64,000 nucleotides of DNA from Plectrocnemia conspersa (GCA_009617715.1 VTFK01000051.1:501001-565000); one strand, 5' to 3'. Counted from the stretch's first letter, positions 46,628 to 59,060 are shown. The notes: a model not told the origin generated them from the letters alone. Numbers and translations are program-made.

Positions 46628-49431
46628 ATTTAATCTAAAAAAATAAAATAAAATAAGCCGATGTAATCTTGAGAATGCGGAATTCACACGGTAGTTGGAA
46701 TTATTATTATTAATATAAGATACTACATTTTATTGACGTTTGTGTACTTTTATATAATATCAGGTTTCTAAAATCAATCTTCTAATTAAGTTATATTTAA
46801 ATTTGCTAAATAATAATCTGATGTTGTAACATTATATATTGTGAACAATATATACAAATAAACTGATTTGGATTGAATGTATCTATACTGTCCATATAAA
46901 ACAATCGGCCAATGGTACATCATTATCCCGAAAATGTTAATAATTCATTCAATATTCGTGCTTCCATTGTATCAGCAGCTTATTATTTAGCAAGCGGCGA
47001 ATGATTTACTCCCCCATCATGACAATAGCCGTAAAACGACCGTGTCTCTGGATCTTTGCTCGTTTATGTAGTCTCGGAATAGCAAAGCGTTTGCGAATTG
47101 GCGAAAATAACCAATTTCTCGCGTGACGAATCGTTCCGCTTATGGGGGTCTATATCTTTGTTCTTGTTCGCTATTGTGCTCGGGAGCGAACGCCTCCGAG
47201 AACACAAGAAGAAGTGTTCCGAGGATAGAAAAATATTTCTGCAAAATCGTACATTGTTTGGCCATTTGGTGGTATGGTAGTGTGAAGGCGTTAAAAGAGC
47301 ATCCCGAACCCCTGCTTCCAGGTATACGCTTTATTTAGTCGATGGGCTCGTTTTGTAAAATAATACTCACAATAAAACCCTCATAATCTGTTGCAAGAAA
47401 TTATCGCTTTATGTATGCTGTTTTTGTTCAGTTGTGTCTTTCAAAAATATAAAAGTGTGTTAATTGCTTTTTTTATATTCCTATTATATAAAAAGTTATT
47501 CGTTTGAATATTTTATGCTTTTCTCGGACCTGTCACGAATGTTACTTTTTTAACCCTGTCGTTTCAATGCACCGTTCTAAATATCGACCGACTCGCTTTT
47601 TTTAATTAAAACGAAAAAAGCGCACAGAAAAGTTAAAAACAATGTAAAATTCAAAACTGCACATAACAAGTTAGTTTTTGACATGTACGTTAACTTTTCT
47701 TGTATATTCATTAATTTATCCTGTTATTAAATATTGTTTAATATTATAACAGTGTTTTAAAACATTGCTATTGTTATTTTAACCGCAATTTTAATTAAAA
47801 TACTACTTATATTTGCATTATAATTTAATATGTTTGATGCACAAATTAGTTAATATAACTTTGGCGCTAATATTTAGCCTTGAATAATAAATTAAGATTT
47901 TCGAGTCAAAGTTCTCGAATAAGCTCGCATGTCACAAAAGTTTCCGTTCGGTTAACAGCTTTATGGAGATTATGCTTTGATTCAATTCTCAAGTTTTGTT
48001 GAAAATTCAAACGGCAAAGCTTGTCCCGTCGCACGCTTCATATTATTGTCATTTTCGACGTCACATTTTCGATCATCCGGGCGATTAAAACGTTAAATTT
48101 GCCGTGAAAGTTAACAGCCATTTTACAGCAGTTTTGCGTATAGCGGGCGCTCCTTTTGTTATTCGTCTCGAGCGGCGTTATTATTATCGCGTCGCGGGAC
48201 GAGCAGGAGGTTGCTAATTGGGGTGTTTTTTTTAAATTTTATTTTATTATTTCACTTTAGATTCTTTAGACTCGGACGGCTTTGAATAATTCACCGCCGG
48301 CATTGTGGAGCGGAAAATCTGGGGAAATCTCTGGCTTTCGCCGGAATTTCATTCGTTAGTCGCATTGTCATTTTGTCTCATAATTTTTATTTAGTACGGT
48401 AATTTTAATTATTACAATCGGGGATCGTACCCCCCACACCTTTGCGTATCATGAAAGCCTATTAACGGCTCCGCCTGCCTAATTGATGGTATTGCACGAT
48501 CGGGGTGGCGGATTTATGCCCGCGATGCTAATCGGAAAATACGATTGGATTTTGAAAGTAACGCGGAAAAAAAATTGGTGATGAAATATTCAATATTGCT
48601 ATCGATTTCATTGGTTTTGTGTATATGTAATGCCGCGATTAGTTCAGATTATAACTTGATACCACCCCATGTCGCATTTTTTCAGTGTAGAAATTGTTAC
48701 AAATACGCTTATAAATGTAATTATGTTTACTTTCTTAGAAATTGATAACGACGAAATCGTAATAACATGCAAATTACGTTCTGTCGGGCTCTTGAATTGC
48801 GAATTACGTATTCCTGAAAAATAATGCGTATAGCTTTTATAAAATGGTGGGATCAGTGCTCCGTAACATCTTCTCACCCACAACACAAAATTTATTTAAA
48901 ATACGTGAGACACATAAATATGTGCATAAACATAATTTTAATAACGTTCATGGCACATTAGTAAAAAATAAATATTGTTTTAAATTCAAGATCATCCCTT
49001 ATTGAACTTACATCTATTGAATAGTAACAAAGGAAAGGTTCGGTTCCAAATGATAAATGAGTCCACTGAACAGATGCGAAGATTACATAGAATGAGAACG
49101 TTGCCAATTTTATAAACACAGTCTAATAAGTGATTTATTAGATTGAGATTGGTCAAACGACTGAAGGTGTTATAAGCCAGATTAGATCATATTGAATCAC
49201 TCTTCCGCATACTTTCAGTAAGAAAATTCATTAAGAACTAGCACTTCGCTACCGAATTGGAATAAACTAAAGTTCGACCGATGAGCCTCAGACGCCTTTT
49301 CTATCCAGTCAGTTTCAGGCGTGAAAGTTTATAATATTTAACTCATAAATGTATAACGTTCCTTTAAAAAAAGTGTAATTAGTCGCGCAACGATAAAATT
49401 TGGATTGTTTTACTAATAAACTGATGTTTCC
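46628..49431. other. Unique DNA with two CpG-rich blocks
   Basis: Blocks at 46980-47340 and 47990-48560 are CpG-rich and repeat-free. An ATG at 48581 opens a 54-codon frame to 48745 with a signal-peptide-like start and a CxxC segment, discussed as a weak candidate. No confident gene was seen. Confidence 0.35.
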
Positions 49432-49435
49432 TTAA

Positions 49436-50521
49436 TCCTTTAAACGGCAGGTTTGTCACCTGTTATGTATATTATTCACACGTGAACTTTTATTAATTTA
49501 AATTTTTTTTTTTCAATACTAAAAATATATATCTACCAGTGAAAATGTATTCCGATATGATTTCACTGAAATGACATATTTAAAAAAATGTTTTCGGGAT
49601 AGATACGAGAATGTTTTTTAGTTTTTCTTTAAGGAATAACCCGAGACTTTCTGTTTTAGAATCATGGACGTTATTTCAACTTTTTAACAATATTGCTCAT
49701 TCAGTGGACGATTAAAATTCATAGTATTTTAATAAATGACATGCATTTTTCTTTGCAAATTTAATAGGGGGATGTTCAACCTGCCCCCCCTAAATTACAG
49801 TTTTTAACAATATGTACTTAATATTCGATGCTGTTGATTTTTTAGAATTTCTTTAAAATCATTATTATCAGAGTCGTATCTAGCGATAGATTCTTCTAAA
49901 TTTACTATTACTAAATAATATGTTACCAATTTATGCATTTTTAAAAAAAAAATTTGATTGCGTTAATGCGAAACCGCGTAAAACGGGTACCACTTATTTC
50001 ATTGAAATAAATCGACGAAGTTTAAATATTCGCCAATATTTTGCTCATATTTTTTTTAGAAATCAAGATATGTTATTGGTCACGCAGCCACTGTTTATTA
50101 TAAATTTAGTGAATATAATATAGTGAATATCATTGGAAAGTCACACATTGGTTTCAACGTTTTTTTACTGATCGTGGCAGTCATTTTCTGTAAGTCTTCT
50201 TATTTCATTAGTTACAATTTTAGTATTTTTTTCAATAAAACCGCTTGTATGCCTTAAGTAAGCCGGTGTCCGCTTATGAACGACGACATGAATGCCGCTA
50301 GGACGCGGGTGTCCGTTTCTAGTTTCGTATTTATTTTTAAATTATGAAATAATTTGTATTAACTGGATTTAATTTTGTTCCTATACTAAATAGACACACA
50401 AAAAAATTTAAATTTTCAGGGATATTTTTTTTTAAATAAATATATTTATAAAATCATCTATATTTGTAAAAAAAAGGCATTCTTAGCATATACAGTCTAA
50501 TTTTGCTTGGCACTAAAAGGG
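49436..50521. mobile_element. Possible piggyBac-like element containing R1 sequence
   Basis: The 1086-bp segment is bounded by TTAA at 49432-49435 and 50522-50525. Its left end TCCTTTAAACGGCAGG and reversed right end CCCTTTTAGTGCCAAG are loosely alike. The right end also matches the R3 end at 28254. R1-type sequence (ATTCCGATATGATTTCACTG) lies at 49550-49575 and a C run near 49785. No coding remnant was recognised. The pairing of these two ends is inference. Confidence 0.4.
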
Positions 50522-50525
50522 TTAA

Positions 50526-52540
50526 ATTTGACTTCCACTCACTCAAGGAAAAGGTAGGAATATTTTGTCAAAAATCCTGTGTCACCATTTGATTTTTTAA
50601 TATTGTTACTGAAGAAATGCATACATTTAAATATTTGTACTGTTGCTTCATAAAAATTATATTAAAACGCGGGCGATTGCAAATAGCTTTACGGGCGACT
50701 GGTCGACCGTTTTTTAACGTCATATTTTATTATCATGAATATATTTGTAACGTCTTACAAACACAGTATGGTGATTTTGATTTACCTAAGTTGAAAGTTG
50801 AGTGGCATTTAAATGGATAATGATGTTTGTGCTACATATTAGATTTTAAGACTTTTTATGCAAGTCATAAAATTATTTGTAAATTGACCGCTTCAGGTGG
50901 CTTTAGAAAAAAATAATTATGGATGAAGTATATATCTTATTATAATAAAAATACATACCGCATGTACAAAAAAAATGTTTTAATCGATGAGTAAAATAAT
51001 ATTTTCGTTTCCTGTCTTCACAGTGTGAAATGAAAATAAATAATACAAATAAAATTCGGATTATAATTTAAAATAATTATTCAGTAATGTCGCCATAATG
51101 GAAAAAAAATTGTGCAGTGCTATTTAGGATCGTTTTAACGCACTGCACAGGTTTATGTTATTTAACGGTTTTATAAGACATCAAGAAAAATTGTTGCACT
51201 ACGTTGAATCATCATTAAAAATAGCTTAGTATGACTCCGTAAGTCTATTTTACCATGATAAATTGCTATGGAAAATCAGGACATGCATATTCATGTACTA
51301 CAATGTCAAATTCAAGTTGGCCTCAGATTACGAATGCTATTGACAAACTTTAAATTCTGTGTGGTCTAACATTTTTCACTCGAATGTTAGATCAGATCTA
51401 CCGTAGATTATCTATACCTAAATCAGGTTTTGTAGATTATCCGGTTCAGTTGTGTGTGTATGTTAAAAAAAGTGTACATGCATACATTGTATCAGATACA
51501 TCCTGAAACCGTCGACTGTGTCTATTTGCGATATGTGTGTGCTTTGTCATTTCGACTATTCTCTAACCAAAAATACAGTATTAAAACTTTTTCTTATCCT
51601 TCATAAATTTGATTTACCAACAGCGATCATTATACGTGACCAGCCGACCGATTTCGAAACTTTTTAAACAATGAGAAATTTGTCGACGTCGAGTCGAGCT
51701 ATAAAATATATCTATGATATAAAACGCACAGGTGTCGCTCTCTCTCTCTCTGTAGACCTCTCGATCTTTTCGAAAAGGATATCCATAAAAGAACAACAAT
51801 CTTTCGACTTTTCCTCTCGCGTTCGTGCCATTATTCACAGTCACGATAGAGGCCACATCAATTTGCGGGCGTTGGTTAATGTGCGTATTTCGCAATTCGA
51901 CGCCCGCTTTAGTACCACCGACTGCGACCCCCCTACCATTGTTGTTCCATAATATGCACAATAAAAAAACACACACGTTTCTATCGTTGCTTGCCAAATT
52001 CGCGGTAGTTGCGAAACTCACAGATTTACTATCGACTACGATTCTGCGCTAATCGCATGCGTTTTCGATCATAAAACTTTATGAGTTTCCCATGCTTTAC
52101 GATTTTGCGTAAGATCAATTGTGACATTTGGGATGATATATATATATATATACATATATAATGATGGCTTTGTCTTCGTCGCAATTAACGCGCGATCGAC
52201 TTTTAACCCTTTGCGCCCAAAACTTCCTTAATAAGTTCTCCGTGAAGGCAAACAAGCGCGTTCGAGTGTATGTGTGTATTATACACACACATTGTACTCG
52301 CGGGGTAAACACGCGCGATCCAATATAGTCAATTTTGGCGTTATTGGAGTTTGCTGCACTGCCGCTCGTTCGTATCTATGCTTATTTTGAGTTTTTCAAG
52401 CTTCAATATCAATGTCGGCTTTTTGTATGTATACGCAGAATCGGATATTCATATGATATTTTAAATTCAGTGCTATTTTGTACGAAATGATGAGCGTCTT
52501 TTTGACCTTTATGATATACATTTATACCACAAAAAACTTA
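50526..52540. other. AT-rich then CpG-rich unique DNA
   Basis: A 10-bp perfect hairpin lies at 51111-51149 (TGTGCAGTGC/GCACTGCACA, 19-nt loop). The part at 51610-52400 is CpG-rich and open on both strands (51671-51952 plus against 51614-52021 minus), with no recognisable domain. (TA)n lies near 52136-52152. TTAACCC occurs at 52203. Confidence 0.4.
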
Positions 52541-52619
52541 TGAATGCTGCTCTTCTTTGGTGGTAACGGAGCCAGAAAAGCCATGGTTAACGTCGCGATA
52601 GAGACAATGGAACTGACCT

Positions 52620-52865
52620 ATCGACCTGGACAGGTATGTGTAAGACGGATACTTCGTTTAAAACGGTTAAAAACGGTAAAACGAAAATTGCGAACACAAA
52701 AACTGCGGACCCGAAAATTCCGGACAGTAAAAATTGCGAATAGCAAGAATTGCGGACTCAAAAAAAAAATGTATTTTTTTTCTAATGAGAAAAAAATATC
52801 AATTGAGTCTTTGTATTCTAAGATTAAAAAACAAAATTGCGGATATGAAAACTGATGATGCGAGA
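52620..52865. repeat. R2 'TTGCGGAC' repeat, inverted arm
   Basis: Repeated short units of the type AAAATTGCGGAC/AAAACTGCGGACC/AAAATTCCGGACAG run from 52680 to 52860. The inverse units occur at 53720-53790 and 54280-54345. The 103-codon frame over this stretch is only an open reading of the repeat. Confidence 0.75.
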
Positions 52866-53221
52866 ATTATGTAGTTTTTTTTTTTAATAAAAAAAAAAAA
52901 CAAATGTCAATATACATATACTGTAAAGCTGCGGTTTTCAACATAGTTGTGTGTTGATAATACCGAAAAATAATATTTTATAATTATTGCAATCAAATAG
53001 TGAACTATTATATAGTAATCGCTACTTTGTATTTTTTTCGTTCTATTTATATTTTATATTTTAATGAATATGAATTAGTTTACTCTGATAAAATTTAAAA
53101 ACCCAATAGTAACGTAAAAAGTTTTTTTAAAAATATATGTATGTGCTAAAAATGTGTTAATTCAAAAATTTAAATATGCATAAATGACAACAAAATATAT
53201 GACATGAATGATAAGATGATA
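52866..53221. other. AT-rich DNA between R2 arms
   Basis: No recognisable coding sequence or repeat unit beyond AT-rich tracts. Confidence 0.5.
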
Positions 53222-53492
53222 CTTGATTATTATTGCGCAATAGAAAATTGCGCACAGAGATAGATGATCAATATATACATATGTATAATATATAAAAAAA
53301 TAATATCTATATATAATTAAAAAATATCATGCTTTAAAAATATTTTAAATTATATTAGTAATTTACATTGGTATGATACACTTACATTCATATAATTATA
53401 CAAATGTTTAAATAAAAAATAGAAAAAAATATAAAGCAGCTTAATTCAAATATGTTCAGAATTTTCATTTGCGCAATAATCCGATCACCCTA
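53222..53492. mobile_element. 'ATTATTGCGCAA' MITE, copy 1
   Basis: The left end ATTATTATTGCGCAATAGAA and reversed right end TGATCGGATTATTGCGCAAA are related inverted repeats. The interior (GCTTTATATTTTTTTCTAT region, read reversed) matches 62575-62650. It is the same family as 62487-62747 in the opposite orientation. It has no coding sequence. The target-site duplication is unclear. Confidence 0.65.
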
Positions 53493-53689
53493 CAAAAAAA
53501 CAAAAAACCCCATCAAATGTAAAATGACACCGCTTAGAATTAAAAAAATAAGATATATGAAAGACTAAATACACATGTTTCACTGTTTCTGACAAATTAG
53601 AATAACTGCGGGTTTTAGCTAACATACATATTATATTTTTGCGCTTCATTACTTATTGTAAATGTATACATTGTCATTTGTTTTTTAAT

Positions 53690-53885
53690 TTTATTGTTTA
53701 TGTTACATGTGCTATGGAATTTTCGTGTTCGCAATTGTCTATATTTGTTGTCCGCAATTTTCGCTGTCCAGAATTTTGTTTCCGCAATAATCACCAAAAC
53801 CACATTCATATCATATGATTATTATACGCATGGTCACTAAATAACTAAAAAAAAAATCGCATATGCGACTAGTTATTGTGAATTA
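53690..53885 (+). repeat. R2 repeat, direct copy a
   Basis: From ATTGTTTATGTTACATG through CGCAATTGTCTATATTTGTT and TTCCGCAATAATCACCAAAA to AATCGCATATGCGACTAGT, this recurs in the same order and direction at 54248-54425. The two copies flank a hAT transposase remnant. Confidence 0.85.
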
Positions 53886-54240
53886 TCGAATTTAGTGAAT
53901 CTCGAGAATTAGAGAATTTTATTTAATTTTCTCGAAAAATCTCGAGAATATCGTACATTATTTTTTTAGAATATTTTAAATTAAATACTGAAATAAACGG
54001 AGACTAAACTTTTTTTATAAATGATTCACAAATAATATTAAAAAAAAAAAAAAAAATGTTATATAAATATTCTGAAGAACAATGATCGGCAAATTTAGTA
54101 AAGAATTTATTCTCAAGATTTATCCGATAATCTTGTTATTTTTTTCGACATGAAATTTCCAGAGATTGAAAAGCTTTTCTCATTCTGAGTCGACGTTGTT
54201 TTTATTGAAGTTTTAAATCCAGTTTCTTCGTAGATGTTTA
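53886..54240 (-). mobile_element. hAT element remnant
   Basis: The left part has repeated TCTCGAGA units at about 53902-53945, as seen in subterminal regions of some hAT elements. The right part carries a hAT transposase C-terminus on the minus strand. An A17 run lies at 54040-54056. The full element limits are not clear. Confidence 0.6.
54100..54215 (-). pseudogene. hAT transposase C-terminal dimerisation remnant
   Basis: The minus-strand reading gives TSTQNEKSFSISGNFMSKK and then TRLSDKS, matching the ERxFSxxGxxxxxxRxRLxxxS pattern at the C-terminus of hAT transposases. Stops follow immediately after the LSDKS block. Only about 35 residues are recognisable out of some 600. Confidence 0.75.
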
Positions 54241-54247
54241 TGTCTAT

Positions 54248-54425
54248 TATTTTATTGTTTATGTTATCTCATATGGTGCGGAATTTTTGTGTTCGCAATT
54301 GTCTATATTTGTTGTCCGGAATTTTTGTTTCCGCAATAATCACCAAAACACGTTCTTATTGTATGGTTACAGGCACGGTCATAAATAACTAAAACAAAAT
54401 CGCATTCGCGACTAGTGATTAAAAG
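54248..54425 (+). repeat. R2 repeat, direct copy b
   Basis: Parallel to 53690-53885 with a few small deletions, ending AATCGCATTCGCGACTAGT. The spacing of the two copies is about 540 bp. Confidence 0.85.
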
Positions 54426-54717
54426 AAGCTTGGAGAGAGTGTCAAGCTAGATCCAATAGCGTTACTGTTAAACTCCGCCTCTAAATGAAACCGTTCGATA
54501 CAAAAAATATGAAAATAGACCATGAGTATTATTTAAAGTGTTTAATGCTGTAGCTCCTATACTAGAATAGATTTACTTTGACATCCCAAAAATTATTTAT
54601 TATAAATATGTCTCACGTGTAACTTTAAAATAATTTAATATGAAATATCTATTATATATTAGCGCCTATACGTCAACATTCCAGTAACTGTAATTCCGAA
54701 ATTTCCTGTATCAAGTA
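54426..54717. other. AT-rich DNA, nothing recognised
   Basis: No coding or repeat features were recognised, apart from a short string ATATGTCTCACGT also present near 63820. Confidence 0.5.
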
Positions 54718-55168
54718 TAGCCCGTCCAAGATGTTAGTTGGAAATAGGGGTGCGTGTACGCATGCATGCATACATACATAGTTTTCCGCGAATTTGTTTA
54801 CACCGATAGGAAAACGTTACAAATACTAAATCAGGGCTGTTTTAAGGGTAGGGTGACCATACGTTAATTAAAATTATAATGTGTTATATTTCTATTATAA
54901 ATAAAACAATTCCTGTTGGTATTTTTTAAAAATATTATATTAAACAGATATTCAACCTGAAGAGTGATACCAAAACTGCTCTCATGTTTTTGAGTTCAAT
55001 ATGTATATAAATAAACAAAATAAGTAAGAAAGTGATATTTTACACTTTCCTCATCAAATTAAATTAAAAAAGTAAATATTAATTACACTTGTAATTTCAC
55101 AAGTTCACCCTATTATATTCTCTCACCAATACATTATGTCGATGAGCGTTCATATCTTGGACGGACTG
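54718..55168. mobile_element. 450-bp TA-targeting MITE, copy 2
   Basis: The same element as 21283-21731, in the same orientation. TA lies on both sides (54716-54717 and 55169-55170). Ends are TAGCCCGTCCAAGATGTTAG and, reversed, CAGTCCGTCCAAGATATGAA. Small deletions distinguish the copies. It has no coding capacity. Confidence 0.85.
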
Positions 55169-55170
55169 TA

Positions 55171-57240
55171 CCTTGTCTGCAAACCTATTACGTTTCGTGA
55201 GTATTTTTTAAATTTAATATAAAATTATTAAATGGAGCAAAATATATATTTTCAAAATTACCGCTGCGTGAACGATGAAGTATGTTATTGTTTTACTTTT
55301 TCTAGCAGCAAAATTTGTGGTAATCCGTCAGCAAAAACGCTCTTTCAGCTTCAGTGGATAGACGTGGGTTGGATTGTTGATAGGTTCTCTTTTTTTCCAA
55401 TCGCTTTATGTTCGTTTATTTAACAAATTTTATTAATATTGTTTATATGAGAACATTTGCCGTAGAAGGTTGATCTACCCATATTTACTATACATATTGA
55501 TCGATCACTTTCTTCAAGTTTAATAGTAATTTTGTTTCATATAGAGCGTTGAACATTTTTTAATATACATACAACATATTGGGAAAAGTCCACAGTAATG
55601 CGAATATATTAACAATTTAAAAAAGCTTCGAATAAAAAGTGGAAACCAACAAAGACAAAAAGCGCTCCTAAGCGTTCATTAGCGCTTTTCGCGTTTGCGA
55701 GTTTTTCTCGCCTTCGGGTGCGTCTGTGTGCGTCTGTGCGCGCGTGTGTGTTGACCTTAGACACGTGGAAAGCTCGCACGTCTCATCCAGCCGAGAGCTT
55801 CTGCAAACGAGAGCAAATTTTCTCTTTATTACTCGAGCGTGTACATACAATGCGCGATATATGTGCGATACATACGTAATAATGTAACGCGCTCGCAACA
55901 TACACATTGTTTTCACCCCGGCTCGACCTTCCGCGATTTATCGCCGGGGATTAAGCACACATTAAATCTGTGTATTGTTTTCGAATTTCACGCGCCATTT
56001 GTCAAATTTCCTATTATCTCCCGCGCACTCCTCTCATCCTCGAGCCTCGCGCTTGCGTCACGTTATCTTTCCACATACATACACATGCGAGTCCGCATCC
56101 CATGGTTGACGTTTTTGCCAAAACAAATAGGTTTCTTATTAAATTAGAAGAACGAGTGGTAGAAATACCATGATGATTTAGAATGTCGACTTGATATTAT
56201 ATTTTAAATTCCAATGGATGTTTTGATATTTTGCATCGTTCTCAATGTATGTTTTGCAATAAACAATGACTGAAATAATATTATTATACCAATAGTCACC
56301 AAACTTTTTTGAATTAGAAAAAAAATTGTACCCCCAATATATTAACATATAAAGAAGCAACCAGGTGCGATTTTGCGTATTTGTTTAAGCTTTTAGTAGT
56401 ATCTCCACATTTACGTATATCATACAAACACTTAACTGTCTTCTACGTATATGCGATAACATCGCCGCACAATGCCCAATAGTATTTTAGCATATATTTT
56501 TTCTAGTTTTTGTTACAAAGTCATGTACGTATTTAAGGCAAACTATATTGCCAAAATCTGTATTAAATTAAATATAACGAAAAATTTAATAATAAATCTA
56601 AATAGTATTAAAAAAGTTTTTGATTAAGTTTTACATGGCTCAAGACTAAATTGGGTAGATTAAGATTTTCACACAAAATGTGTTTTTTTTTTTACTAATG
56701 TTTATAACTTTGGCTCGTTCATGTTTATTCTGTTTCTTAATGTTATAAATAAAGTTATATATAATCTTGGCTCGTTCATGTTTATTCTGTTTTAAACTGA
56801 AAAATCATAGCAAGGATATATGTATGTATAAAAAAAGTAAAAACCGACATCAAATGGATGTATTTCAGGTATAAGTTCCTTCAGCTCTATTTATACATAC
56901 AATAAATAAAAGGAGCGGAACATTGCCTTCAAACTCACCCACTTTCTATATATTACTTTCACAGTAAACATTAATATTCAAAGGAACAGATTGTAATTTT
57001 TTGATGCGCCTCCGTTTGTGTTAAAATTTGTTTGCAAATTATTGTTGGCTTTAATGCTTTTTGAACATTTAAAATATATTAGACATGAGAGGAAATATTC
57101 AATGAATGTATTAGTACCAGTAAAATTAGGTATTGATCTGAAAATTTAGATCGAATATTTGACAACTGAATTTAATGCAGCAAAAAAATAAATACTACAT
57201 TCAGTTTCATGTGGTTATTCCTAAAAGAAAATTTAGAAAA
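55171..57240. other. Unique DNA with CpG-rich block and tandem duplication
   Basis: The part at 55660-56120 is CpG-rich and open on both strands without known domains. A two-copy 57-bp tandem duplication (TTGGCTCGTTCATGTTTATT) starts at 56710 and 56767. The rest is AT-rich. Confidence 0.4.
56707..56797. repeat. 57-bp period tandem duplication
   Basis: TTGGCTCGTTCATGTTTATTCTGTTT-type units start at 56710 and 56767, separated by an AT-rich spacer. Confidence 0.9.
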
Positions 57241-57915
57241 AATATTTTTTAAAATATGTAATTTCATTAAAATCATATCGGAATACAGTTTCACTAGTAG
57301 ATATATATTTTAATATAAATTATGGCAAGTAATCTATATATTTACATACTTATCATTATTTATACTTATCATTATTTATTTACATCCGATGTATAAATAT
57401 TACAGTGAATGTGTATTTTTTGGTAAAGTTATATTTTCACTAGTAAAGTCCAAATACATTTTCACCAATAGATTCTTTTGTTTCTGTCAGAGAAAATATA
57501 ATTTAACTGATATGCGCTAATATGCTGCTTTAAAATGTCTATAAAGCTCAATTTGACAGTTGTCCAGAACCTAACATAATGAAAGTTCTAAAACTAGTTA
57601 TAGTTTTAGAACTTTTATTAGTTCAAGTCAAAAATACAAACTAAGCTAACTCATCTTTCAGGGAAAAATAAATACAGACATCGCATCTCACATATTGCTC
57701 CATAGTTTGTCTGCATTTTGATATTACACTATGTTTTAAAAATATGATAGCTTACTGAGATTACTATGAACTTATATTGTAAGAGGGCTGATCAAAGTAT
57801 ATTCAAACCGAATTTTGGTTAATAGGAGGGTGGAAAATCTCTTCCCAGAAGGCAAAAATTCACGTCAAAAGCAATAAAATCGTGTCGACGCCGTCGCAGT
57901 GGGAACGCTCGAGCG
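57241..57915. repeat. R1 interspersed repeat, copy 5
   Basis: ATCATATCGGAATACAGTTT (57269) matches copy 1. The part 57590-57840 matches the reverse complement of 10670-10930. The hallmark CACGTCAAAAGCAATAAAAT is at 57859-57878, followed by CGTCGCAGTGGGAACGCTCG. It is the longest contiguous R1 copy and the best template for reconstructing the family's order. Confidence 0.75.
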
Positions 57916-58090
57916 GATAATTGGTCATAAATATTGAAATATGATCTACTAATTTTATCTGATTTTTATTTATTTAAAATTAAATTTTATTTTTATTCAC
58001 AAAAACAAAGTTTTTTTTTTAAAAAATCGTTTTTTTTTTTAACAGTTAGGCAACTTAAGTCGATTTACGCGTTTAAAATTAGAAATATCT
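57916..58090. repeat. R6 repeat, copy 2
   Basis: Diverged match to 29110-29285 ending AGGCAACTTAAGTCGATTTACGC. It lies directly next to R1 copy 5. Confidence 0.5.
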
Positions 58091-58178
58091 GGGATCAGTA
58101 ATTCCGTTCTTTCAGAAATTATAGAAATTTAAAAACACTAAATGATATTTTAATGCTGGTAATTTTAAGACCATTTAT

Positions 58179-58514
58179 CAGGGCTGTGGAGTCGGAGTCG
58201 GAGTTGGAGTCGTGGAGTCGTGGTGTTTTGGGCGGAGTTGGAGTCGGAGTCGGAGTCGTGAAAAATGAGCGACTCCGAGCATTTTTTAAATTATGAAATT
58301 TATGAATTTTTAATTGCGTAATAATGAATGTGTATAGCGTATGAATATTAAACGTGTAGAAAAACACCAAAAATACCTGATAAAATTGAACTTTTTTGAG
58401 TCGGAGTCGAAGTCGGAGTCGGAGTCGGAGTGGAGTCGTGTTGTTGGTAAATATCGGAATCGGAGTCGGAGTCGGAGTCGGAGTCGTGTTTTTTTTAACG
58501 ACTCCACAGCCCTG
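58179..58514. mobile_element. hAT-type MITE rich in GGAGTC units
   Basis: Terminal repeats CAGGGCTGTGGAGTCG and CGACTCCACAGCCCTG are flanked by an exact 8-bp duplication, CCATTTAT (58171-58178 and 58515-58522), diagnostic of hAT. Arrays of (GGAGTC)n occupy both sides of an AT-rich centre. All open frames here are readings of this repeat. It has no transposase. Confidence 0.9.
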
Positions 58515-58539
58515 CCATTTATAGGCAACAAAAAAACGA

Positions 58540-59060
58540 TTTTAGTTTTTCTTACGAATCAAAAACCGGTTAACCGGTTTTAACCATCCTCAAAACAATT
58601 AAGATATTCCGTATGTTCTAAAAAATAAATATTTAATATTATGCATAAAAATTTTAATATACATACATTAATTATTTTTTTTATTTTTGTGCATAGTACA
58701 TGTACCAAATAAATTATACATAATGGACAAAAACAAATTTATTTACAAGAAAAATGCAAATGGATTATTATTTTAAAAATAAATAAAAACACCACAAACT
58801 ATTAAACGACATTAAAATATTAGAAATTAAAAAGAAATGTATTGCAGTTTATTTATTTTTTACAAAATAATATTTAAAAAAATCAAACTTCAAAAAATAT
58901 TTGCGACGCTAAAAACACGTTCACTCGCGGTTGATATTAATTTAATTGTTAATAAGGAATTGTATACTTTTTCGAGATTTACAGTATGATTTTGAGTATA
59001 TTAAAATAATTTAATTTTTTTATAAAACTATAAAAGCCGGTTTTCGTTTTTTTTAAGTAA
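58540..59060. repeat. R5 repeat, copy 2
   Basis: Contains AACCGGTTAACCGGTTTT at its left, ATAATGGACAAAAACAAATT at about 58721, and AAGCCGGTTTTCGTTTTTTT at its right, paralleling 6430-7140. AT-rich, without coding content. Confidence 0.55.

Noticed and set aside
52544..52855. 103-codon basic open frame
   Set aside because: A reading of the R2 short tandem units.
58119..58583. Serine/arginine-like open frames on both strands
   Set aside because: They are readings of the GGAGTC array inside the hAT MITE.
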